Shown in pieces: positions 1 to 10,754 of a DNA stretch of 64,000 bases (position 1 is its first letter; each line of letters starts with the position of its first letter). A program made the translations under genes and the position numbers. Origin of the DNA: Chlamydoabsidia padenii. Lineage: Eukaryota; Mucoromycota; Mucoromycetes; Mucorales; Cunninghamellaceae. The stretch is from positions 310,001 through 374,000 of the forward strand of contig JAIWND010000005.1 in assembly GCA_025330725.1 (NCBI GenBank), given 5' to 3'. The notes under the pieces were generated by a model. The model saw only the letters and a program-made list of their open reading frames with translations, made no database searches and had not been told where the DNA came from.

Positions 1-1321
1 TCCTCTTTGTGTTTCCACAGCTAGCATTGCAGAAGCCATTCATGATGCCTCTAGTTATGGTTTTGATATAAAAGGAACACCCAAACTAAACTGGCCCGAC
101 ATTAAACGCAAACGTGATGCTTATGTACAACGACTAAACGGTATTTACGACAATAATCTCACCAAAGATGGCATTGACTGGTTCCACGGTAAAGCTAGTT
201 TTATTGACCCCCATACGATCCGACTACGATTAGCTGACTACGAGGTGACAATGAAAACAAAACGGGTATTGGTGGCAACAGGCAGTCATGCGGTGATTCC
301 CCATGTCCCTGGCGCCTCTCTGGGCATAGACTCGGATGGATTCTTTCTGTTGGAAGAACAGCCCAAGGACGTGGTGGTGGTGGGCACGGGGTACATTGGT
401 ATCGAATTGGCGGGTATCTTCCATACACTCGGCAGTCATGTCACGGTTGTTTCACGTACCACGCATATTCTTCGACCATTTGATGACACGATCCGGGAAA
501 ATCTCTTGAAGGAAATGCAACGTACTGGGGTGGATTTCACCTTTAACTCACATGTCACTGCATTGGAAAAACAACAAGATGGGCGCATTCAAGTGTCTTT
601 TGAACAGGATGGAAAGACGAACACTATTGATACTGATACTGTACTCTGGGCGGTAGGCAGGGTGCCAAACATTGCTGATCTCAATTTGGACAAGGTGGGG
701 GTGGTGGTCAATGACAAGAACCAGATTGTGGTGGATGCTTATCAAAAGACCTCGGTGGATAACATTTTTGCTTTGGGTGATGTTTGCGGGGTGTATGAAT
801 TGACACCAGGTAAGAAGAAGAGAGAGAGAGAGAGAAAAATAAAAAAGAGGAGGTGGGGGATATACTGCTTACTAACAAACTCTTCTTCTTCTTCTTCTTC
901 AGTGGCTATTGCTGCAGGACGTAGAATGATGGATCGATTACTCGGGGGTGATGCATTCAAGGACTCGAGATTGGAATATGAAAACATCCCGACTGTTGTG
1001 TTTAGTCACCCCACCTGTGGTACTATTGGATTATCCGAAGAACAAGCTAAACAGAAATATGGAAACGATAAGATTAAATCCTACACTTCCACCTTTGTCA
1101 ATCTGTACTATGGCGTGCTGGATCACAAACAACAAACCTCTTACAAGATCGTGGTGGCGGGACCTGAAGAAAGAGTCGTGGGCTTGCATTTGTTTGGCAA
1201 AGGTAGTGATGAAATCTTGCAAGGTTTTGGTGTGGCTATTCGAATGGGGGCAACCAAAAAGGACTTTGACAACTGTGTGGCTATACATCCTACCGCGGCT
1301 GAAGAACTGGTGACAATGTGA
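1..1321 (+). CDS. GLR1: Glutathione reductase, 3' part
   Basis: NADPH-dependent flavoenzyme that reduces glutathione disulfide, in cytosol and mitochondria. Bases 1-20 are the end of an intron (..CAG). Coding exons are 21-809 and 903-1321, giving 402 codons including the stop. The exon at 21 encodes the later half of the FAD domain (GIYDNNLTKDGIDWFHG). The redox-active CxxxxC motif lies upstream, outside the window. Seen here: NADPH Rossmann motif VVGTGYIGIELAG, the SRTTHILRPFD segment, FAD motif NIFALGDVCG, dimerisation domain with FSHPTCGTIGLSEEQA, and the C-terminal HPTAAEELVTM carrying the active-site His-Glu pair, which separates this enzyme from lipoamide dehydrogenase. The 810-902 intron is 93 nt, in frame and free of stops, so an unspliced reading looks like a continuous ORF but would insert a low-complexity KKRERER stretch. 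AATAAA signals follow near 1389. Confidence 0.93.
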   Translation, partial: PLCVSTASIAEAIHDASSYGFDIKGTPKLNWPDIKRKRDAYVQRLNGIYDNNLTKDGIDWFHGKASFIDPHTIRLRLADYEVTMKTKRVLVATGSHAVIPHVPGASLGIDSDGFFLLEEQPKDVVVVGTGYIGIELAGIFHTLGSHVTVVSRTTHILRPFDDTIRENLLKEMQRTGVDFTFNSHVTALEKQQDGRIQVSFEQDGKTNTIDTDTVLWAVGRVPNIADLNLDKVGVVVNDKNQIVVDAYQKTSVDNIFALGDVCGVYELTPGKKKRERERKIKKRRWGIYCLLTNSSSSSSSVAIAAGRRMMDRLLGGDAFKDSRLEYENIPTVVFSHPTCGTIGLSEEQAKQKYGNDKIKSYTSTFVNLYYGVLDHKQQTSYKIVVAGPEERVVGLHLFGKGSDEILQGFGVAIRMGATKKDFDNCVAIHPTAAEELVTM

Positions 1322-2001
1322 TGCATCCCCTATTGACCATCTTTTTTAAGTAGTATAGTTTTTATGTATCAAATTACTTTTTATTTCTAATAAACTGTGT
1401 TAAATAAAATCATCTCACACCCATGTAGAAATCATGAATGCATGACACTAAAGACACTTTGTTTGGCTATGTACTGTACAGTATGAATGATACGATCACA
1501 TTATATACAATAGGTTGGCCAATTTCTACAAGACACATAAATATACTGGTTTCAACTTTTTTAAAACGATGCGTCGATTCATGTAAAAACTAGTGTATGA
1601 AAGCATATATCATACAGACAACCCAAAAAAGGATCTGGTCGGAGTTTAACCAAGTTTCTTTTATTAAAAGACACAAATCTACATACTATACAATCCAACT
1701 AGTATAAAAAGTATAAATATCTATTCTAAAGAGTATTCAAGAACCAGGTAAGACCAGATTGTTGTGTTGTTTGCCGACTAGCTGATCGTCAATATGCCTC
1801 ATTCATAGCGACATACGATTCTACAATGAGACAAGAGGCACCATGAGGAATCATTTTGGTATCAATACCATTAATATATGTCCCACCAAAAAGAGAGTAA
1901 TCTTGTTCTGCAGCACATCCCCCTCCACATCAATAGTTATCTTTTGATCATCCGAGCCCAGTCAGCATTATCCCACACTCATAGACATGTGGACTTGAGA
2001 T

Positions 2002-3062
2002 TCATAGAGGATCAATTACGCCCCGCTTCTGCTGATGTGATGGTAGGTAAAGAGTCGAGTCGATTTCGAGGATCTGTCTTGATGATTCCAATTGACGTTG
2101 AAACTGCACAATGATCAGCGTAACCCCAACGACAAGTACAATTCCAAAGAATCCTGTGAATCAAATAGCATGAGTTTTGGTATCTTTTTATAATCTCTGA
2201 TCAACCAATCCTTTTTCAATCTGACTGTACCTGTAAATTACCATGTTTCCACATTTCAGATACACATTCATTCCAACAAGGTAACCATAAAAAGCCTAAT
2301 CCAATACTTTAAATTCACAGTCAATGATGTTATTAAAGGCAGCAAACTAGTCATGTACAAAAACAACAGTTAATTAGTACATCATATTATCATTTACTAT
2401 CCGTTTTTCTCCTTACCCTACATTGCAATACAACCGCTCGAGAAGAAGCCACCGAAGCCACACTCCATTACCTTGCACTATTGTTTGTTGATATATTTAC
2501 CCTACTTGAATAGATAAAAAGTATTGTTAAGTGATGAGTTATTGTCGCTTTGCCAGGTTGAATCACAACTATCATACCTTTGATGAGTAAGAGACAACCG
2601 AGGTGCTAAAGTCAAAAGTGCAAAGAGGGATTCGTATTAACCATGTCCTAGCTATACTCGGCTGGTCTGTTGAGAATACATTCGTTTTAGTATTGTCTCG
2701 GGTCGAAACCATATAATAAAAGAGGTGGTTAGTCATTTAAATGAAGAAGTTACCGTTCTTACCTTTGTTGTAAAGTAGTCTACGATTCGACAAGGAATAA
2801 CAATCGTCCAGAAGCCAATGTTATAACTAATTAAACAAGAGGTGTTAATCAATAAAGTAAGACATTCTATTAACATACTTACATACATGAAGTGTGTTAA
2901 TGTATCGTTAATGTGGAAGGTGAGAGTAGAAAAAAGGAAGAAGAAAAAAGGAGGAAATGTTTCAAAAGAAATTCCCTTTTCATTGGCTTCATTTTTAAAA
3001 CCCGACACCTGCCCTGAACCAACTGGCATAAAAAAGATCCATTTCCCAATAAGCAGCCCCAC
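2002..3062 (-). pseudogene. Possible decayed membrane-protein gene (copy A)
   Basis: No confident product. On the minus strand the last candidate exon (2002-2153) reads a hydrophobic helix (FFGIVLVVGVTLI) then a polar tail ending IYLPS/LYLPS-SHQQKRGVIDPL and a stop. Another candidate exon begins at 2763 next to a good donor and reads SYNIGFWTIVIPCRIVDYF. Splice-like signals occur between them, but I could not join all exons in one open frame, and most codon differences from copy B change the amino acid, which suggests relaxed selection. Open frames also exist on the plus strand (for example 1878-2114), so the coding strand is not certain. Confidence 0.3.
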
Positions 3063-3099
3063 CCTCTCTCAAAACACAAATCTCATTCTGCATACTTTT

Positions 3100-3800
3100 T
3101 CTTTTCGAAAAGTCAGGTTAAAACGATATTGAGACTGTATTGCTCCATACAGTGGACCTGGTATATTGGCCATTATGTAAAGTTTGTTGGAAATAGGCCA
3201 AGGAATACACATGGTCACTTTTGTAATGAGCATCACTTGTTCATTGAGGCAGTAGAGCATTCCCGAGATTCAAGGTGAGGGTAAGCGGGTTTTGAATTAA
3301 GTTTTGTCTTGTGTGTCAATTTTCATTCTGCAACACTTTTTTTTGTACAAAAGTCAGGGTTAAACAATCTAAAGACTGTATTGCTCCATACAGTGGACTT
3401 GGTACAATGGTCATTATGTAGACTTTGTTGGAAATAGGCTAAGGAATGCACATGGTCACTTTAATCATTAGCATCACTTGTCCATTAAGGCAGTAGAGCC
3501 TTTCCAAATCTTAATAGAGGCAGGCGGGATCTGAAAAAGTACGTAAAGGAACCAGACTTCTTTTTTTTTTCTTGCAAAGAACAGGTAAAAGTCATCGCAA
3601 GTCTGAACTGACCGACACAAGGTTCTTGCTACATTGGTCATTATGTAAAGTTTGTTGGAAATAGGCTATAATGTCTACATCGCCCCTTTAATCAGTAGCA
3701 TCGCTTGTTCATTAAGCTAGTAGAGCACTCTCAAGGTTCCAGGCGAGAGTAAGCAGGGTTTGAAATAAGTTTCGTAAATTCGAAGCCTGTCGGGAGTTCA
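3100..3800. repeat. Tandem repeat, three units of ~240 bp
   Basis: Three diverged units share a core (ATTATGTAAAGTTTGTTGGA) at about 3171, 3412 and 3640, a spacing of roughly 226-242 bp. Each unit ends with a GCGGGTTTTGAA-like block (3285-3296; weaker at 3522 and 3752). The same unit occurs four times in copy B. The minus strand of a unit reads an open stretch of about 60 codons containing LYCLNEQV, so an exon-derived origin is possible. Confidence 0.85.
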
Positions 3801-5004
3801 ATTTACGTGATTTTTGGGGGAAGGAAAAGGGTCATCCCATTGTAAATACCTGACTTTTACAGTTTGACTATGACTTTGAACTGAATACTCTTGTGGATTG
3901 ATAAAAATTAATGGTTCAAACAATACACTATTTCAGTTTAATCAAGGCAGCCATTCATTATGTATACAGTATTTGATTGTTACCTCTAAACCGAAAAGGA
4001 ACATTGAAAACATCTCCATGAAATCTAGACCTTTTATGACGGCCATATTATCAGAAAAAAATTCTTTACAAGCTGAACTCTTTTGATTCATACATCTACA
4101 TAAACAAAAAGAAGAGGGGAAACAGTTTCATGATTTTCAAATCCCGCTTGCATGAACTTTTTTTTTTTGAAGAGAACTGGATTAGTGGGTGGTGTAAACA
4201 AATCAGACCGTCTAATAATCATGGCGGGTAAGGAAAGCAATAACAAAAAATACATTTATCTTTTATGTAGTTCGATCCTCGTTTATTTGAAATACTGCAA
4301 CTATAACCTCCTCCTGTCATTTACTTTTGTACTATTACTGTACTTTCTGACATTCTTCTTTCCAGTTCAATAATAATTATAAATTAATCCATCACTATTA
4401 CAACTTGATAATAGGCAGAACCCTATCATCTTCCCTTTTAGTTCACCTGTTAATGATATGGCAAAGTAATCAAATGACAGGTTTCATTTTCAAACTCCGG
4501 ATTTGGATCCCTCACATTAAAAAGAAGATGATGAAAAGGAGAAAAAAGGCCACAATCATCCGTTTGACTTGGTTCAAGCTTCTATAGATGCGGAAAGAGT
4601 AATAACTTACCGTGTAGGTGTTTTCATGTCAATAAAGTAATCATCTACATGGGAAAGAAGTGAAAAGGGTGAGGCATGAGTAAGGTTGGGGGTGGGAATC
4701 ATTTTGATTGGCTCAATTGATCAACATTCGATTTCGGACGACCTCCGAGAAGGGGTCGAAAATAAAAGGGGACTTTTTTGCATTTCTTTTCTCTCTCTTC
4801 TTCTTGTTTATTCTCTCCCCTTCTTTATTCCTTATTACTTTGTCGCCTTTAAGGTAAGTATTTCTATCCAACGCCCTCTTCTATAATAGGTCGATGGATG
4901 GACCCCTCCGTTCATCAGCAACAAGACCGGATGCACTTCTTCTCCCCTTTGGTGGACTTTTTTTTTGGATCAGTGGGCATTATTCGAGTTCGTGTGGGTA
5001 TCGC

Positions 5005-5077
5005 GATGATATGATGACATGGTTCTGATCATCGCGTATTGATGATATGATGACATATGGTTCTGATCATCACGTAT
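5005..5077. repeat. Direct duplication of ~36 bp
   Basis: Two adjacent copies of GATGATATGATGACAT..GGTTCTGATCATC at 5005-5040 and 5041-5077, differing by a 2-base insertion and single substitutions. Each holds the palindrome TGATCA. Confidence 0.9.
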
Positions 5078-5182
5078 AAAGAATAAAAGAAATGTACAGA
5101 TGGTCCTTCTATTGATTGGCTTATGATTTATTTATAGTTGTCTTCCTTCTAATACTCTAATAAAGTCTTTATTATTTACATT

Positions 5183-5184
<2 letters not shown>

Positions 5185-5221
<37 letters not shown>
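5185..5221. repeat. Homopolymer T tract (37)
   Basis: Uninterrupted run of 37 T in intergenic DNA; length may be affected by sequencing or assembly. Confidence 0.9.
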
Positions 5222-5222
<1 letters not shown>

Positions 5223-6132
5223 GTAAAGTGGGTCAAGTATATGCCAAATGACCATTATCCCTATTACCACAATTATCACAATTAGTGTTAACAATAGTAG
5301 CATAGTATCAAATCATTTTATTTATTCAATAAAACACTATTTTAAAAACAATCTATTCTAGTCTATATTATTAATGTGAAGGGGATACAGTGGTGGTGAA
5401 GATTGATGATTGATCTAGCAAACAAGCAAAGCGTCGATATCGTATGAGCCCTATAGTTGAATTTGGTTGTTTATAATACTAACTATAGTTGTTATATGTT
5501 GAATTATGATATACAGTCGGCAGTTGTGTGTCTGGTCCTTGTTTCATTAAACTATTACAGAAGAAGAAAGTATGATTAGTAATATATTGAAGTGAAGGGT
5601 CATACATCATACAACAGTTATTGGAAATCATACCCTGTCTTTATTCAACCACACTAATATCATTTCATGTTTTGGACTACTAACTATTCGTTGCTTGTTA
5701 CCTTTCTTAATAGTGGGTGATCAGTAAAAGTAGTCAAGAGACATTGTTGGAGTAGATTACCTAGTTGATTAATACGTCTGTTGATAGAAGAGTTACCTTT
5801 TATTCTTTGGTGTCAGGCTGTTTTTTGAATGAGAATCCATCGTCAACAAGAGTCTTCACATTTGAGATAGAATTAAAAAAGCCAATTGCTTGATGTCAAG
5901 GTAGGTGGAATGGATTTAAAAAAGAAAGAAAGGAAAGGAAAGGAGAAGGAAAGACCTGCCGATCGTTTTGAAAGATTCCCCCGCCCCCGAATCGGGATTT
6001 GAATATTTCATTTTTATATGCAAGTGGTACATTGATTGTCCGTGTCCTTTTTATTATTACTAACAATACTATTATCAACAAGATCATTTCATAAACTATA
6101 TCTATTCTATTTAGTATCTATTTATTCTATTT

Positions 6133-7626
6133 TTAACTTGTCCGCCATTTATTCTTCATGTTCTTCCAAAAGGGTTTGCCATTATGATGTAGTTCGTCCA
6201 AAGAGCTGGCCCTGAGAGTAGGTGATATAAGAGGATCCACAATGGGTGCATCGTGGCGATGGGTAGTGGAGATTGAATCTGGCTGCCTTTTCTGCTGCTG
6301 CTGCTGTTGTTGTTGATAAAAGTAGCGAGACTGTTGTTGTTGTTGGTACTGTTGGTATCGATGTTGTTGTAATTTCAATGAAGACACTGATGATGATGAT
6401 GATGTGGATGTAGATGCAGTTGGTGAAGATGGAAGTTTAGGGGATGGAATAGGTGGTAGAGGAATAACAGGTGGTGGAGAAGACGGTGGGACTGATGTTC
6501 GTGAAGATGGATACAGTGGTGGTAAAGAGGTCGATTCGATTGACCTTGATGTTGATGACTTTGATGATGTTGATGACGTTGATGATGTTGATGATACATA
6601 TGATGGGTAACGACTGATGTTTGGAGTTGGTAGTCCCGTAGTATTGTGAGATTGATTCGGTGATGAAAGAGAAGGTAGATCCATGGATGGTTTTGGTGTT
6701 AAAGTTGCTTGTCTTTGATATTGTAAGAGTAATGTATCCTTTTCAGCCAATTCGTTTGCCATGACCATCATTCGTTTATTCATGTCCACTTTTTGTTGTT
6801 CAAATTCATTTTGGATTTCAGTAGAGACCATCATCATCATTTGCATATGTGCCTGATTTGTTTCAATGTTCGCCTTTAGTGCCACAATACCCGCTTCCAG
6901 TCGTTCCTTTTCTTGTTGTAAGGAATGCCATTCAGTTTCAGTGATTGTGATTGTTGTTACTCCATTTTGATCCTTTGGTGATTGTTGTTGTTGCTGGTCC
7001 ATATACGCTTGAATTAGTTGATCCTGTTTTTCCACCAGTCGAGTCAATTGTGATACTTCAAGTTGTGATGATTCATATTGCCCCATATATCGTGTCATCG
7101 TCTCGTGTGCCAGTTTTTCTTGCTGTAAGAGTTGGGATTGATAGTCTACAATTTGTTGATGGTGTTCGTCTTTTAATTGTTGTATTTTCAATTCGTGTTG
7201 TTGCTCGAGTTGGTTTATTTGTACTTGTCGATCATCCAATTGTTGTCGTGTTTCCTCCAATTGCTGATAAAGTTGTGCCAGTATAACCTGCCCCTTTTGA
7301 AGGTCTTGTCCTTTTTCTTCTTCCGTGTCAGGATCAGTCGAGTTCAAACCATTGTCCATGTTGTTCATATTGTTGTCAGAGGAATGTCTCGACAAATTAG
7401 TAGTGTTGCAGTCTGTATTCGTCATTTCGTGCTGTCCTTCTCCTTGTCCTTCTTCATTTTTCTTTGTCACCTTTCCTAGTTGTTTGAGTCGAGCCAATTC
7501 AAGATCTACTTTTCGAGGAGTTGTTGATAGTGATCGTTGTGGTCGCTGTTTGGGTGATATAGGTCTTGATGGGAGTGAGGTGTTGGTATGAGTATGCACT
7601 TGTGAAGAAGGCATAAATGAAGCCAT
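6133..7626 (-). CDS. Coiled-coil protein with low-complexity C-terminal region
   Basis: Function not recognised. Single exon of 497 codons from the ATG at 7626 (MASFMPSSQVH); the reading frame stays open further upstream, but that part is AT-rich and rich in hydrophobic residues unlike the body. Order: basic Ser/Pro N-terminus (SPKQRPQRSLSTTPRK), acidic Asn-rich linker, then a long predicted coiled coil of about 200 residues rich in Gln/Glu/Leu heptads (QLEETRQQLDDRQVQINQL and following), then a Ser/Thr/Pro-rich region, Gln runs, and a short basic C-terminus (KPFWKNMKNKWRTS). The architecture suits a cytoskeletal or scaffold protein, but no family domain was identified. Confidence 0.75.
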   Translation of the reverse strand: MASFMPSSQVHTHTNTSLPSRPISPKQRPQRSLSTTPRKVDLELARLKQLGKVTKKNEEGQGEGQHEMTNTDCNTTNLSRHSSDNNMNNMDNGLNSTDPDTEEEKGQDLQKGQVILAQLYQQLEETRQQLDDRQVQINQLEQQHELKIQQLKDEHHQQIVDYQSQLLQQEKLAHETMTRYMGQYESSQLEVSQLTRLVEKQDQLIQAYMDQQQQQSPKDQNGVTTITITETEWHSLQQEKERLEAGIVALKANIETNQAHMQMMMMVSTEIQNEFEQQKVDMNKRMMVMANELAEKDTLLLQYQRQATLTPKPSMDLPSLSSPNQSHNTTGLPTPNISRYPSYVSSTSSTSSTSSKSSTSRSIESTSLPPLYPSSRTSVPPSSPPPVIPLPPIPSPKLPSSPTASTSTSSSSSVSSLKLQQHRYQQYQQQQQSRYFYQQQQQQQQKRQPDSISTTHRHDAPIVDPLISPTLRASSLDELHHNGKPFWKNMKNKWRTS

Positions 7627-8365
7627 TGAGTATCGCCAGTGTTGAAGAAAGAAAAGAGAAGAAAGTTTGACAAAAGAAACAAAATTTATATCAAGGGGCG
7701 GATCGGCGATTGAAAATGGATTGATTGTGTCTTGGTCCCCCCCTCCCTCCACATTTGGACCCCCTCCCTTTATATTATTGTGGACTATTGGTGTAGCCTT
7801 GCTTATACACATATGTTTCCTATGTAAGTTTATGCTACAAAAAAAGAAAAGAACGATGATGAAAGCCCCGTTCGTCGTTTTATCGAGAGAGAAAGGGCCC
7901 ATCAATGTGATTAGTGATATGAATCGGGGTCTTATTATTATGACCATTATGGAAATATCAAATAGAATTCATCTTCCGCCTATCCCGCTGAGTTGATCTT
8001 GATGGGAAGAGAGAAAATCTTGGTAAGAACTATTTCCAATCCCGACATACGCACAGTTTCTGGTGCCAAGTGTCATTTGAACCACTTGTGTTAAACGGAA
8101 CATACTTGTGCCAAGAATTAGTACTTGGTGGGAAAAGGGTCAACACGCATATAATAATCTATAATGGGTTGTAAGGGGAGGGGAATGAATTCGACGAAAG
8201 CACCACGATGTATGTTTATATAAAAAAGCAATGTGACGTTACTAAAAAAGGGATCGATTTTTTTCTTTTTTTCTTTTTTCTTTCTTTCACTTTTGCTTAT
8301 CACCTTTGCACTTTACCCAACCTCTCTTTATTCCCATTCTACCTCTAATATCATCATTACCTGCC

Positions 8366-10187
8366 ATGGACTTCAAGGGTGGCATAGTTGAAACCGATAC
8401 ACTAATAGGCATTACTCTCTCTATTATTGGCAATGTAATAGAACATGGAACAATTTACTTGGGTACTAACTAACTCGAACTTATTTATATCTATTTTAGA
8501 TTCTCGTATCCATAGCTCTTAATGTCCAGAAGTTAGCGGTAAAGAAAAAGAAGTACGGGAAACAACAACAAGGATGGGAATAACCATGTTTACTGACCTT
8601 ATATGTTTCATCTCGATCCATCTAGCACAACAAACTATCACACGAAAAACCACAAGAAAAGCAACCAGCCTGTTACTACGCTTCCACCAACGAATCAGTC
8701 TTATCTATGGAATCGGCCACTGACCAAGATGTCTTTGAATATGACCATCACAAATTTATGGGGGACGACAATCGATATCTACATTCCAAAACCTGGTGGC
8801 TCGGTATATTACTCATGGTACTTGGTGAAATTGGAAACTTTATAGGTAAGATAGAGAAATGATTCAAGGAGTGGGGGGGGGATATGTCAATAAATAGAGT
8901 CATGATGATATTCATCGTGTTGTATCTTTTTTAATTTACTTTAGCCTATGGATTTGCTCCTGCTTCCACAATTGCACCACTAGGAACAACCACCTTGGTA
9001 TCCAATGCTATCCTTGCTCCTTGTCTTTTGAATGAACAGTTTCGGTCTAGAGACTTGTTTGGGGTATTTTTTGCCGTTTGTGGTGCAGCAGGTGTAGTGT
9101 GGTCATCAAAAACGCATGAAGTCAAGGTAAACATAACAATTATGTCATTCACACCAGTTACTAACTGATTCTCCTACTTTTATATTATTATTGATACTAG
9201 TTATCACCTGAACTTGTGGCTGCCGCTTTGACTCAAATCCGATCTCTTGTCTTTTATGGGGTGACGGTGTTTATCATTGCCGTGTTAACTCTACTCTCTC
9301 CTCGGTATGGATCAAGTAACATCTTTGTCGATTTAGGCATTGTGGCAGTTTATGGTAAAACATAGTATATCACTGGTGATGTTGATTACTCACTTTTTTT
9401 TAGGTGCTTATACTGTGCTCGCAACCAAAAGTTTATCATCATTGTTAAATCTTACCTTGTACAAATTATTCACGTAAGTATAACAGCAACAACAACAACA
9501 AAAAAAAAAAAAAAAAAAAGAGTTGAAAAGGAACTAAAATACTAATAGCAGGAGGACAATGTTTTATTAGATACCCAATTTCATATATTCTCTTGGTTGT
9601 CCTAATCTTTACTGCTGTCATGCAAATCAAGTACTTGAACAAGGCTCTCCAACGGTTTGATGGTGTCGCTGTTATCCCCACTCAATTTGTCCTTTTTACC
9701 ATCTCGGCCATCATTGGTAGTGCGGTGATCTACCGTGATTTTGATGATGAGGATGTTGAACATCTTTTAAAGTAAGTAGATCCTTTTACTCACAAACATG
9801 TATCTTGTCATTTTATTCTTTAACCTTTATATCTTTTATAAATGTAGATTCATATTCGGGTGTCTTATTGAATTCTTTGGTGTCTTCCTCATCACATCAA
9901 ATCGGAGAGAAACCAAACACTACACGATCGACGACGACAATTGTGCCAGCACTCATCCTCATGCGGTGGCGACCCCTGATTCAACTATACCGACCGAACA
10001 ACCAATTAACAATAATACCAGCAGCTCATCCACGCCACTTTTACTCGCACATGTCACTGATCATCCCAAGTATAACGGAAACGACAATGATACGCTTGCA
10101 ACTTACTCTACATCTTGTCGACGGGGATCATCTATTTTTGGTGGCATCTCTCTTCATTCCCAATTGGCTTCCAAAGAAGATGAATAA
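8366..10187 (+). CDS. NIPA-type magnesium transporter
   Basis: Multipass membrane protein of the NIPA branch of the drug/metabolite transporter superfamily; relatives carry Mg2+ across plasma or endosomal membranes. Eight exons join in frame to 424 residues: 8366-8434, 8500-8538, 8626-8845, 8945-9126, 9201-9354, 9404-9473, 9571-9771, 9848-10187. Family signatures are visible: the first helix runs on as IGN-ILVSIALNVQKLA across an exon junction, then WWLGILLMVLGEIGNFIAYG, FAPASTIAPLGTTTLVSNA, LAPCLLNEQF, and GAYTVLATKSLSSLL. About nine hydrophobic helices are present, with a polar loop after helix 1 (HNKLSHEKPQEK..). The cytosolic C-terminus is Ser/Thr/Asn-rich and likely disordered. The start is the first ATG, just upstream of a hydrophobic helix. 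Confidence 0.88.
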
Positions 10188-10754
10188 ATCATGCGTCTCT
10201 CTTACCCCTGGTCATACCTAAAATAGTTAATCTTTTTATATTGTCTCCATATTACTTTATATCATACCCTTTACTTACCATAGCACTTTTTATTTACTAC
10301 TATGATTATTGCCATAATAAAAAAATCACCTTTATACTTTTGGAAACAATTTCAGGGGCAGCATTGTCGGGTTTTAAAAATGTGGCAGGAATCATTTGAT
10401 TCATGTACGATTTGTTTTTTTTTGTATCATATAAAGTAATGCAATTTATATGAACCACGCATAAATTAGTCTCCCTTACCGTATACGTCATGTTGGACTC
10501 ATTTTCATGCATCTACATGGATCCATTGTTTGATAATGGGTACAAAAAAAAAAAGACAAGTGGGACAAGTGTGGACAAGTATGGACAAGTATAGACAAAT
10601 GGTAACTGTTTTTTTTATTGAAGATAATATAACAATAGAGATAGAGATAAAAAAAAAAAGAGAGAGAAGGGGGGAAGATACAAATCAACTAATATACCTA
10701 TATGACTACAAGATGTATGTAAGAAGCTATATAATAAAGAGAGAGGAGGATTGA

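Larger units (their letters stand above)
1577..3855. repeat. Dispersed duplicated segment, copy A
   Basis: This stretch aligns almost continuously with 36965-39510 in the same orientation, at a constant offset of about 35399-35400 over the first 1.3 kb. Differences are mostly single substitutions and small indels. It begins near the shared block ATACAGACAACCCAAAAAA and ends after the tandem units, at a G-rich block. It contains a possible decayed minus-strand gene (about 2002-3062) followed by three tandem units. No terminal inverted repeats, transposase or reverse transcriptase could be seen, so whether it is a mobile element or a segmental gene duplication is open. Confidence 0.85.
3856..6132. 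other. Gene-poor stretch
   Basis: No convincing gene. It contains one perfect CGGGATTTGAA element on each strand (4136-4147 minus, 5993-6003 plus), a TATA-like AAAATAAAAGGGG at about 4759 followed by a pyrimidine-rich stretch and a possible very short intron (about 4854-4889), a 36-37 bp direct duplication at 5005-5077 and a 37-base T run at 5185-5221. A 44-codon reading frame starts at 4894, but nothing supports it as a gene. Confidence 0.6.

Noticed and set aside
1878..2114. Plus-strand 78-codon ORF conserved in both duplicated segments (also 37277-37522)
   Set aside because: Conservation is explained by the duplication; the minus strand has a better exon (hydrophobic helix ending at a stop). 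Kept only as uncertainty about the coding strand.
1577..3855. Retrotransposon or DNA transposon as the explanation for the duplicated segment
   Set aside because: No reverse transcriptase, integrase or transposase motif, no LTRs and no terminal inverted repeats found; left as a duplicated segment.
6404..6610. Plus-strand acidic ORF opposite the coiled-coil gene
   Set aside because: Antisense shadow of Ser/Thr/His-codon repeats; no start context or introns.
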